Assembly (NCBI GenBank): GCA_027296805.1
Contig: JAPUIR010000264.1
Span: forward strand, 1 to 15,601
DNA from: Chloroflexota bacterium
Lineage (GTDB): Bacteria; Chloroflexota; Dehalococcoidia; Bin125
Direction: 5' to 3'
Length of the DNA stretch: 15,601 bases
Part shown: positions 8,855 through 14,274 of the stretch, in pieces
Position numbering within the stretch: position 1 is the stretch's first letter
Layout: every line of letters begins with the position of its first letter
Notes under the pieces: model-generated
Told to the model about the DNA's origin: nothing
Database searches by the model: none
What the model saw: the letters and a program-made list of their open reading frames with translations, nothing else
Translations under genes and position numbers: made by a program

Positions 8855-8922
8855 CAGCAACCCCCCGTGTCCAACACGGGCTGTTCGGAGCCGGGGGACG
8901 GAGGGCGAGTATAGGCAATCAT
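8854..8922 (-). CDS. Possible 22-residue pyr leader peptide
   Basis: A short frame runs from ATG (8920-8922) to TGA (8854-8856) and would encode MIAYTRPPSPGSEQPVLDTG plus GC. A good Shine-Dalgarno (GGGAAGGA, 8930-8937) sits 7 bases before the ATG. The stop overlaps the pyrR start as TGATG, the classic termination-reinitiation arrangement. The last codons run through a hairpin that partly covers the pyrR Shine-Dalgarno, so translating this peptide could open or close access to pyrR. The PPSP stretch could slow ribosomes. The same frame extends upstream to a GTG at 9081, but that part has poor codon use. There is no homology evidence; the call rests on layout only. It requires a promoter upstream of about 8937. 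Confidence 0.4.
   Translation of the reverse strand: MIAYTRPPSPGSEQPVLDTGGC
8864..8880 (-). promoter_or_regulatory. Hairpin next to the pyrR ribosome-binding site
   Basis: On the minus strand CCCGTGT and ACACGGG form a perfect 7-bp stem with a TGG loop. The stem's 3' arm runs straight into the G-run (8861-8866) that serves as the pyrR Shine-Dalgarno. Just upstream, CCCCCG (8892-8897) can pair instead with CGGGGG (8862-8867), which would bury the whole ribosome-binding site. The two structures exclude each other. This looks like a translational switch, possibly the PyrR or ribosome-controlled element, but I see no clear Bacillus-type PyrR binding loop (a CNGNGA hexaloop). Confidence 0.5.
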
Positions 8923-8959
8923 ATCAGCGTCCTTCCCGGCCTCGCGGGACCGGATTAAA
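8918..8959 (-). promoter_or_regulatory. Candidate pyr operon promoter elements
   Basis: Two alternative -10 elements are visible on the minus strand. TTTAAT (8954-8959) would start transcription near 8947 and include the leader peptide and its Shine-Dalgarno. TGATATGAT (8918-8926) is an extended -10 (TG, one base, TATGAT) that would start near 8911 and exclude the leader ATG. Neither has a convincing -35 at 16-18 bases. The two predictions are mutually exclusive as to whether the leader peptide is made. Confidence 0.3.
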
Positions 8960-9082
8960 GGCGTTGCGCTGGGAGCCAGCTTACCACGCGGGATCGGCGG
9001 CGCTGGACGGCCTTCTGTCACCGACGCGCCGAACCGTGAGGCTCTGTCCGTTGCGTAACATCGGCCCTGCTCAACCTGCACA

Positions 9083-9112
9083 TTGAGCCAGCCGACCCGC
9101 TCTCTCTACACT
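9083..9112 (+). promoter_or_regulatory. Candidate promoter of the lipoprotein gene
   Basis: TTGAGC (9083-9088) and TACACT (9107-9112) are separated by 18 bases, each matching four of six consensus positions, with an expected start near 9119, about 60 bases before the chosen ATG. The -35 forms the right arm of a 6-bp inverted repeat (GCTCAA at 9069-9074, TTGAGC at 9083-9088; 8-base spacer), which might be an operator. This is weak, unaided pattern matching. Confidence 0.3.
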
Positions 9113-9179
9113 GCTCGACGGGTCGGGTGACGGCTCAGGCACAACGTTGCAGCTTCCACACCACCGATATCGCCAGGCG

Positions 9180-9797
9180 ATGCCCAGGCTCTCGATCGTG
9201 CTCTTGATCGGGCTTCTGCTCACGGCCTGCTCCGGCGGCGACGCCCCCACGCCCGAAGCGCAGTTCCCCTCCGAGCCTGCCCGAGCCCCGTCCGAGTCGG
9301 ACGCCGTGGTCAGCGCTGAACTGCGCTTCTTCAACGATCCCGCGCTGGGCGCCCTTGCCTCCGCGGAGGCGCTCGCGATCCCGCCCCGCTTCCGCCTGGT
9401 TGAGCGGACCGATCGCGAACCGATTCTGACCTTGGGCTTAGTGGAGTCGGCCGCCCGCCTCACCTACAGCAGCGGCGCAACGAACGAGCTCCTGGCGATC
9501 GACATCCTGCGCTTAGAGCCCGGTGTGGACGCGGCTTCCTTCTTCGACGCCTTCGCCGGCTCGCTGAGAGACCTACGTGACCTGCGCGGCGTGCGTGGTG
9601 TCGGAGTCGTGCGGGGAGTCGGCGAGGCTGCCCAACACATCACCTTCACCGTGGAGGGCGACGACGGGGACGCGGTCGCCCTCCTCCGGGACGGCCTGAT
9701 CGCGCTCGCGTGGTACCGGCGTCCGGCGGGGCTGCGGCAAGTAGTGGAAATGGGCGAGCTGCTTCAGCAGCTCGATCGGTCGCTGAGCGCCCGCTAA
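9180..9797 (+). CDS. Predicted lipoprotein of unknown function
   Basis: I do not recognise the family of this 205-residue protein. From the ATG at 9180 it begins MPRLSIVLLIGLLLTACSGG. This is a short basic start, a hydrophobic core and a lipobox (LTAC) with C17 as the lipidation site, so it should be exported and anchored to the outer face of the membrane. A Pro/Ala/Glu-rich linker (about 20-45) leads to a soluble domain of about 160 residues. The domain contains a run of Arg-Leu/Val-rich short repeats, LRDLRDLRGVRGVGVVRGVG, near residues 124-143. A TTG at 9147 would add 11 residues before the signal peptide and is less likely. The gene stands alone on its strand; its stop TAA (9795-9797) interlocks with the TAG of the convergent Trm112-like gene. 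Confidence 0.8.
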   Translation: MPRLSIVLLIGLLLTACSGGDAPTPEAQFPSEPARAPSESDAVVSAELRFFNDPALGALASAEALAIPPRFRLVERTDREPILTLGLVESAARLTYSSGATNELLAIDILRLEPGVDAASFFDAFAGSLRDLRDLRGVRGVGVVRGVGEAAQHITFTVEGDDGDAVALLRDGLIALAWYRRPAGLRQVVEMGELLQQLDRSLSAR

Positions 9798-9988
9798 TCG
9801 CCCTCGGTCTCGTGCATTTCGGGAGGGAGCAGATTCGGGATGCCGTCTTCGATCGGATACTTGAAGTCGATCGAGCGGGAGTAGAGATGCCCGCGCAGGA
9901 TTTCGCCGTCCTCTTCTTCGTCCACCACGAGCTCCAAAGGCTCCTTGGTGACCGGGCAGACCAGGATGTCCATCAAGTCGCGTCGCAT
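9794..9988 (-). CDS. Trm112-like small protein (degenerate metal site)
   Basis: This 64-residue protein matches the Trm112/UPF0434 family, small zinc-ribbon-like proteins that in eukaryotes and archaea activate methyltransferases. Their bacterial role is less clear. The N-terminal strand MDILVCPVTKEPLEL (6-20) and the C-terminal strand YPIEDGIPNLLPPEM (44-58) are characteristic. Typical members carry two CxxC-type pairs. Here only C11 remains: the partner position reads T (CPVT), and the second pair is replaced in LYSRSIDF (35-42). Zinc binding is therefore doubtful, though the fold may persist, as in some cysteine-poor members. The start is ATG at 9986-9988, with an in-frame ATG at residue 6 as the alternative. 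It is convergent with the lipoprotein gene (4-base overlap) and divergent from the biotin carrier gene. Confidence 0.85.
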   Translation of the reverse strand: MRRDLMDILVCPVTKEPLELVVDEEEDGEILRGHLYSRSIDFKYPIEDGIPNLLPPEMHETEGD

Positions 9989-10074
9989 CGATCCAGACTC
10001 TCTGGGCGGGACTCAACTCCGCGCGCAGGGCTGAGCGTACCAACTCGCGCGTTCCCCGGCGACGCGGCGGGCTG

Positions 10075-10102
10075 CGGTTGACACTCAACCGGCGGCGGTT
10101 GA
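10075..10102 (+). promoter_or_regulatory. Operator-like heptamer cluster at a TTGACA element
   Basis: The heptamer CGGTTGA occurs at 10075-10081, inverted as TCAACCG at 10085-10091 (a perfect 7-bp palindrome with a CAC spacer), and again direct at 10096-10102. The two direct copies are exactly 21 bases apart, about two helical turns. The first copy contains the start of TTGACA (10078-10083), a perfect -35. The hexamer 17 bases on is GAACAT (10101-10106), a poor -10. This looks like a transcription-factor site controlling the carboxylase genes and possibly the divergent Trm112-like gene. Confidence 0.5.
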
Positions 10103-10172
10103 ACATGCGCGAGGTTTCTTCAGGGACGAATCACGAATCGCCGGGCGCCCCTTGCCCCGTACGGGAGGCTGA

Positions 10173-10385
10173 ATGGCTGAAATCAAGGCGCCCATGGCGG
10201 GCACGATTCTTGAGATTCTGGTTGCCGTGGGGGACGACGCTGCTGAAGGGGATGAGCTTCTCATTCTCGAATCGATGAAGATGGAGATTCCGGTCGAAGC
10301 GCCGAGCGGCGGCAAGATCGCCTCCATCGCCGTCGCCGAGGGCGACCCCGTCCAGGAGGATGACCTCCTGCTCACCCTCGAATAA
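10173..10385 (+). CDS. Biotin/lipoyl-attachment carrier protein (acyl-CoA carboxylase subunit)
   Basis: This free-standing 70-residue biotinyl domain is the swinging arm that carries carboxybiotin between the biotin carboxylase and carboxyltransferase. The biotinylation motif ESMKM (33-37) has K36 as the target, flanked by the usual symmetric strands (IKAPMAGTILEI, 4-15, and VEAPSGGKIASI, 41-52). The MKM motif points to biotin rather than lipoate. The size suggests the minimal carrier seen with actinobacterial and chloroflexotal acyl-CoA carboxylases and with oxaloacetate-decarboxylase-like systems, not the longer E. coli AccB. A GGGAGG Shine-Dalgarno (10163-10168) precedes the ATG by 4 bases. 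It is followed after 11 bases by the biotin carboxylase gene, so the two are surely co-transcribed. Confidence 0.93.
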   Translation: MAEIKAPMAGTILEILVAVGDDAAEGDELLILESMKMEIPVEAPSGGKIASIAVAEGDPVQEDDLLLTLE

Positions 10386-10396
10386 GCGGGCGGCCC

Positions 10397-11737
10397 GTGT
10401 TCCACAAGCTCCTGATCGCCAACCGCGGCGAAATCGCGGTGCGCATCGCTCGCACGGCCGCCGCGATGGGGATTGGCACCCACGCCGTCTACTCCGAGGC
10501 CGACGCCGGGGCCCTCCATACCCGCCTCGCCGATGCGTCGTCCGCCATCGGCCCTGCTCCGGTGGCCGAGTCCTACCTGAATCTCGAGCGCATTATTGAC
10601 GTCACCCAAGCGGCGGGCTGCGACGCGATCCATCCCGGCTACGGCCTGCTCTCCGAGAACCCCGATTTCGCGCGGGCCTGCGCCGAGCGGGAGATCACGT
10701 TCGTCGGTCCGGCGGCGGAGCACATCGACCTCATGGGCCACAAGAACGAAGCGCGGCGCGCGATGGCCGAGCTCGGCTTTCCCGTCATCCCCGGGACCAC
10801 TGGCGACCTCGACGACGACAACCTGGACGCGCTGGCGGAGCAAGTGGGCTATCCACTCATGGTGAAGGCCAGCCGCGGGGGTGGCGGAATCGGGATGGCG
10901 GCGGTGGACGACGCGTCCGGACTGGCCCGGGCCGTGAAACGAGCCCGCTCGAGCGCCAGTCGCGCCTTCGGCTCTGGCGAGCTCTACCTGGAGCGGCGTT
11001 TGGAGGGAGCGCACCACATCGAGGTGCAGGTTCTGGGCCTGCCCGAGGGCGCCGTTCGTCAGCTCGGGGAGCGCGAGTGTTCCGTTCAACGACGGCACCA
11101 GAAAGTGATCGAGGAGTCGCCCGCGCCCAGCGTCGCCCCGGCGCTACGGCGTGAACTCTGCACCAGCGCGGCCGAGGCAATGACCTCGCTTGGCTACCGC
11201 AACGCCGGAACGATCGAGTGCCTTGTGGACCAAGCCGACGACTACTACTTCATCGAGATGAACACGCGGCTCCAAGTAGAGCATCCAGTCACGGAGATGG
11301 TTACGGGGCTCGACCTGGTGGAGCTCCAACTCCGCATCGCCGCCGGGGAATCCCCGGATCTCGCGGACGACGCGCACCAACCCTCGGGCCATTCCATTGA
11401 GGTCCGCATCTACGCCGAAGACCCCGAGACGCTGTTGCCTTCGCCCGGCCGGATCGACCACCTCATCTTCCCCTCGGGTGATGGCATCCGCGTCGACACG
11501 GGGCTCCAATCGGGCGACGAGGTGTCGCAATACTACGACCCGTTGATCGCAAAACTCATCGTCTGGGGCGCTGACCGGGCGGCCGCGCTGGCGCGCTTGA
11601 GCGACGCGCTGGCCGCCGTGGAGCTGAGTGGCCTTCGCCACAACGTGCCGTTCTTACAGCGCATCGTCACCTCTGATCAGTTCCAGGCGGGGCTTTACGA
11701 TTCCCGCATCGTGGAGCAACTTTCTCCTCCCTCTTGA
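10397..11737 (+). CDS. Acyl-CoA/acetyl-CoA carboxylase, biotin carboxylase subunit
   Basis: This 446-residue ATP-grasp enzyme carboxylates biotin using bicarbonate and ATP. Conserved positions line up closely with E. coli AccC: HPGYGLLSEN (79-88), K116 in MGHK, K157 in the glycine-rich ATP loop VKASRGGGGIGM, ERECSVQRRHQKVIEE (225-240) with C228 and H234, and FIEMNTRLQVEHPVTEM (285-301) with E287, N289, R291 and E295. The IGPAPVAESYLNLERII segment (51-67) and YYDPLIAKLIVWG (379-391) resemble propionyl- and methylcrotonyl-CoA carboxylase alpha chains, so the substrate may be a branched or odd-chain acyl-CoA. The loop reads GGIGMAA where most relatives have K/R and MR. The start is a GTG at 10397. 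No carboxyltransferase follows within the window. Confidence 0.94.
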   Translation: MFHKLLIANRGEIAVRIARTAAAMGIGTHAVYSEADAGALHTRLADASSAIGPAPVAESYLNLERIIDVTQAAGCDAIHPGYGLLSENPDFARACAEREITFVGPAAEHIDLMGHKNEARRAMAELGFPVIPGTTGDLDDDNLDALAEQVGYPLMVKASRGGGGIGMAAVDDASGLARAVKRARSSASRAFGSGELYLERRLEGAHHIEVQVLGLPEGAVRQLGERECSVQRRHQKVIEESPAPSVAPALRRELCTSAAEAMTSLGYRNAGTIECLVDQADDYYFIEMNTRLQVEHPVTEMVTGLDLVELQLRIAAGESPDLADDAHQPSGHSIEVRIYAEDPETLLPSPGRIDHLIFPSGDGIRVDTGLQSGDEVSQYYDPLIAKLIVWGADRAAALARLSDALAAVELSGLRHNVPFLQRIVTSDQFQAGLYDSRIVEQLSPPS

Positions 11738-11862
11738 TATCAGAGGCCATTTTGTTGTTTCATGGATGAGGACGACGCCGCCCCGGGGGCCGGGTTGGGC
11801 GGCGGCAGTCCCGGCGGTGGACTGAAGGTGGCGTCCTGGCCCGCTCTAGAACGCAGATCCTC
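11738..11862. other. Intergenic gap upstream of first response regulator
   Basis: This gap of 125 bases begins with a short AT-rich stretch (11748-11763) followed by a very GC-rich segment of C and G runs (11776-11820). I find no convincing terminator or promoter. A second frame opens with ATG at 11762 and reads a Gly-rich peptide that enters the response-regulator gene out of frame, which leaves the true start of that gene uncertain. Confidence 0.5.
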
Positions 11863-12543
11863 GTGGTGGACGACGAGCCGCGCATCCGGCGGTTCGTGCG
11901 GCTCATTCTCGAGCAAAATGACTGGGAAGTCGTCGACGTTGCGAGTGGTCGAGAGGCCGTCGACGCCGCCCGTGCCGACCAACCCGACCTCATCCTGCTG
12001 GACATCAACCTGCCTGACCTCGACGGTTTCGAGGTCCTGCGCCAAGTGCGCGACTTCTCGCTCGTGCCGATTATCATGCTGACTGGCCGCGGCAGTGAGG
12101 ACGATCGCGTCGTCGGCCTCGATGTCGGCGCGGACGACTACGTCGTGAAGCCCTTTGGTGTACGCGAACTGATCGCCCGTGTGCGCGCTAACTTGCGCCG
12201 CGTGCCCGGCGGCGCGCAGCGCCCGCGCACCCTGACCTTGGGCGATCTCACGATCGATTTTCCCATGCGTGGTGTCCGCATCGGCGATCTGGCCATTCGT
12301 TTGACGCCCACCGAGTTCGCCGTGTTGAGCGAACTCGCGCTCAATGCGGGCCAGGTCATGCTCCCCGCCGACCTCCTGCGCGTCGTCTGGGGCCCGGCCT
12401 ACATCGAGGACCTTTCGCTTTTGCGAACTGCGGTCTGGCGTCTGCGTCGCAAGCTCGAACAGGGCGACGGTCGCAAGTACATCGTCACGGTGCCCCGCGT
12501 GGGGTACACCTTCGCCAATCCGGACCCAGATCCCGCGCCCTGA
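11863..12543 (+). CDS. OmpR/PhoB-family response regulator (start uncertain)
   Basis: This DNA-binding response regulator has 226 residues from the GTG at 11863. The receiver domain shows the acidic pair D3-D4, phospho-acceptor D47 in LILLDINLPD, T74 in IIMLTG and K96 in VVKPFG. The C-terminal winged helix (about 125-222) has LTLGDLTID, LTPTEFAVLSELALNAGQVM, LLRTAVWRLRRKLEQ and VTVPRVGYTF. All signalling residues are intact. The GTG start would cut off the first strand, since the bases before it translate in frame as TQIL and complete the usual ILVVDDE. An in-frame stop lies at 11767-11769, and no ATG, GTG or TTG lies between it and 11863. A CTG at 11836, preceded by GGTGG, could give nine more residues. 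The alternatives are an unusual start codon or a frameshift. No kinase is adjacent. Confidence 0.93.
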   Translation: MVDDEPRIRRFVRLILEQNDWEVVDVASGREAVDAARADQPDLILLDINLPDLDGFEVLRQVRDFSLVPIIMLTGRGSEDDRVVGLDVGADDYVVKPFGVRELIARVRANLRRVPGGAQRPRTLTLGDLTIDFPMRGVRIGDLAIRLTPTEFAVLSELALNAGQVMLPADLLRVVWGPAYIEDLSLLRTAVWRLRRKLEQGDGRKYIVTVPRVGYTFANPDPDPAP

Positions 12544-12549
12544 GGGTGA

Positions 12550-12564
12550 TCGGTCCGTGACCGA
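12550..12564 (+). repeat. Short inverted repeat after the first response regulator
   Basis: TCGGTC and GACCGA form a perfect 6-bp inverted repeat around CGT, starting 6 bases after the regulator's stop codon. There is no T-run after it, so it is not a standard intrinsic terminator. It could be a weak pause or attenuator structure, or an operator for the next gene. Confidence 0.3.
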
Positions 12565-12649
12565 GCCTGGCGCTGTCGTGATGCCTGGGTGACTCGCCGC
12601 TGGCTATTGTGTTTCCCTCAGCACCGGGTGAAGAGATTGGGACGAACAC

Positions 12650-13321
12650 ATGAGCGACGCCCCGCTTCGCGTTTTCATCGCCGACGACCACGCCCTTTTG
12701 CGCAACGTGATCACGATCGCCTTGGAGCGCCTCGACGGTGTCGAGGTCGTTGGCCAGGCGGACAACGGACGGACCGCCGTCCAGCAAGTGCTCCTTGCCA
12801 AGCCCGACGTGGTGCTGATGGACATTCTCATGCCCTTGCTCGACGGCCTGGAGGCGACCCGGCGCATCCGTCGGGAGTGTCCCTCGACGCGAGTCCTGAT
12901 CCTGACCGGCATGGTCGCGAGCGAATCCGTCTTGGAGCTGCTGCGAACCGGCGCAACCGGCATTGTTCCCAAGACCTCGGACCTAACCGAGCTCGAGACC
13001 GCAGTGCGCGCGGTAGCTCGCGGCGAGATCTATGTGACGCCGTCCATCGCTGGCCCGGTGCTCGGCGAGGTGGCGTCCACTCCCGTTCAGGCCGCGCCGA
13101 ATGGCCCCGAGACACTCAGCGGGCGCGAGCGTGAGGTGATGCAGCTGGTGGGGGAGGGGCAGTCGACGCGCGACATTGCAGCCGGTCTCGTTATCAGCCC
13201 CAAGATGGTGGCGCAGCACAAGGCCAACATCATCCACAAGCTGAAGCTGGGTAACACCCGAGACCTCCAGCTCTTCGCCGCTCGCGCACAGGCGCAGCAG
13301 CTCCGCCAACCGAGCTTCTAG
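12650..13321 (+). CDS. NarL/FixJ (LuxR-type) response regulator
   Basis: This 223-residue regulator has an N-terminal receiver domain and a C-terminal LuxR helix-turn-helix. The receiver has FIADDHALLR (9-18) with D12 and D13, phospho-acceptor D58 in VVLMDILMP, T86 in ILILTG and K108 in GIVPKTSDL. The linker (about 135-155) leads to LSGREREVMQLVGEGQSTRD (156-175) and the recognition helix region SPKMVAQHKANIIHKLKLGN (183-202). The usual T-V-K/H pattern of the recognition helix is altered to M-V-A-QH, which may change DNA specificity. The start ATG at 12650 is preceded by a modest GGGA sequence. It lies 106 bases after the OmpR-type regulator and converges on the phosphotransferase gene with a 7-base gap. 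No sensor kinase is in the window. Confidence 0.95.
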   Translation: MSDAPLRVFIADDHALLRNVITIALERLDGVEVVGQADNGRTAVQQVLLAKPDVVLMDILMPLLDGLEATRRIRRECPSTRVLILTGMVASESVLELLRTGATGIVPKTSDLTELETAVRAVARGEIYVTPSIAGPVLGEVASTPVQAAPNGPETLSGREREVMQLVGEGQSTRDIAAGLVISPKMVAQHKANIIHKLKLGNTRDLQLFAARAQAQQLRQPSF

Positions 13322-13328
13322 GGGCTGG

Positions 13329-14264
13329 TTATCCGTCGATCTGGTCCCGCATCATGCGTGCGCTCGTCGTGATCTGATCCCACGAGTACCACGGGGGACT
13401 GTCACCCAGCTCCGACCAGATCCGGTGGATGACGGCGAGCTTGTGCAGCCCCGCCAGCACGTAGTAGCCCAAGGACGAGAGCGCCGCCCCCGTTCGTTCG
13501 CCGTACTCCGTCATGATCGGCAGCCGCTGCGGCGGTCCCTGCGCGCCCAACAGGTAACTCAGCGCCGACAGCAGCCCTAGGTCGGACTGGCGGTCGGCGA
13601 TCTGTGCTTGCTCCCAGTCCACCACCGCGACGACATCTTCCCCCCGGAACAGGTAGTTGAACACGTTAATGTCGCCCTGACAGAGGACGAGATCCTCCGT
13701 GGACGGGTGGTGCCGGCCCAGCCACTCTCCCAGCTCGGCGATGAAGGGATCGGCGTCGTGGCCGTAGCGGCGCGCCCGCGCGTTCACCGTCGCCAGATCT
13801 CGGGCCGCCGGCTCCGTGCCCGGCACCGCCGGACTGAGGAAGTCGAGTCCGGCCGCGCGCCAGTCGACGTCGTGAATCGCCGCGACCGCTCGGACATAAC
13901 TATCCGTCACCGCCGCGCTGCGCGGGATCGTGCCCATGTGCGGGGCGTCCACGTATTCCATCACGAAGAACGGCGCTCCCAGCGTCTCGCCGTCGGCTTC
14001 GCTCCCCAGCACCGCCGGAACGGGGACGGCGGTTGAGCGCAAGGCAGTGAGCACCCGCGCCTCGCGGACCACGTCGTACGGTTCGAAGATTCCGTGCTCA
14101 GGCTGTATTCGGACGACGACGGCCGGTCCGTCGGACAGCTCCACCCGATAGGTGAGATTTGAGACCCCGCCGGTGAGCGCCTCGACCGCGCGTACCTGCG
14201 CGCCCTTCAACCCGACGGCGGCCAGCGCGGCCTCGGCCTGTCTCACGGTCAATTCTGCGGCCAT
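13329..14264 (-). CDS. Phosphotransferase-family (APH/ACAD10-like) kinase
   Basis: This 311-residue protein has the aminoglycoside-phosphotransferase fold. Visible elements are a glycine loop (GGVSNLTYRV, 32-41), an Arg at the lysine-like position (VVVRIQPEHG, 49-58), the hinge FFVMEYVDA (99-107), and a catalytic loop CQGDINVFNYLF (195-206) with D198 and N203. The metal-binding DWEQAQIADRQSDL (216-229) follows. The usual HGD of the loop reads QGD. The family phosphorylates small hydroxylated substrates; the version next to acyl-CoA enzymes resembles the kinase part of ACAD10/11, which phosphorylates 4-hydroxyacyl-CoAs. Antibiotic resistance should not be inferred. The frame is open upstream to 14327, but the ATG at 14262-14264, 10 bases after the oxidoreductase stop, fits the family start. 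Confidence 0.88.
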   Translation of the reverse strand: MAAELTVRQAEAALAAVGLKGAQVRAVEALTGGVSNLTYRVELSDGPAVVVRIQPEHGIFEPYDVVREARVLTALRSTAVPVPAVLGSEADGETLGAPFFVMEYVDAPHMGTIPRSAAVTDSYVRAVAAIHDVDWRAAGLDFLSPAVPGTEPAARDLATVNARARRYGHDADPFIAELGEWLGRHHPSTEDLVLCQGDINVFNYLFRGEDVVAVVDWEQAQIADRQSDLGLLSALSYLLGAQGPPQRLPIMTEYGERTGAALSSLGYYVLAGLHKLAVIHRIWSELGDSPPWYSWDQITTSARMMRDQIDG

Positions 14265-14274
14265 GGCCTGGGCG

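Larger units (their letters stand above)
8855..9179. other. Divergent intergenic region between pyrR and the lipoprotein gene
   Basis: This stretch of about 325 bases separates divergent genes. Its left third holds the pyr leader peptide candidate, the ribosome-site hairpin and possible -10 elements. The right part holds a possible promoter and inverted repeat for the lipoprotein gene. The middle (about 8960-9065) shows nothing I can assign. Open frames across it on either strand have poor codon use and no recognisable similarity. Confidence 0.7.

Noticed and set aside
10126..10139. Tandem heptamer ACGAATC-ACGAATC upstream of the carrier-protein gene
   Set aside because: It is only two copies, with no inverted partner and no promoter element next to it, so chance is likely.
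10085..11098. A 337-codon open frame antisense to the biotin carboxylase
   Set aside because: It runs opposite a strongly conserved gene, has no domain signature and contains the divergent regulatory region.
13329..14264. Aminoglycoside resistance gene
   Set aside because: The fold is shared, but the neighbours and the overall pattern point to the metabolic ACAD10-like branch.
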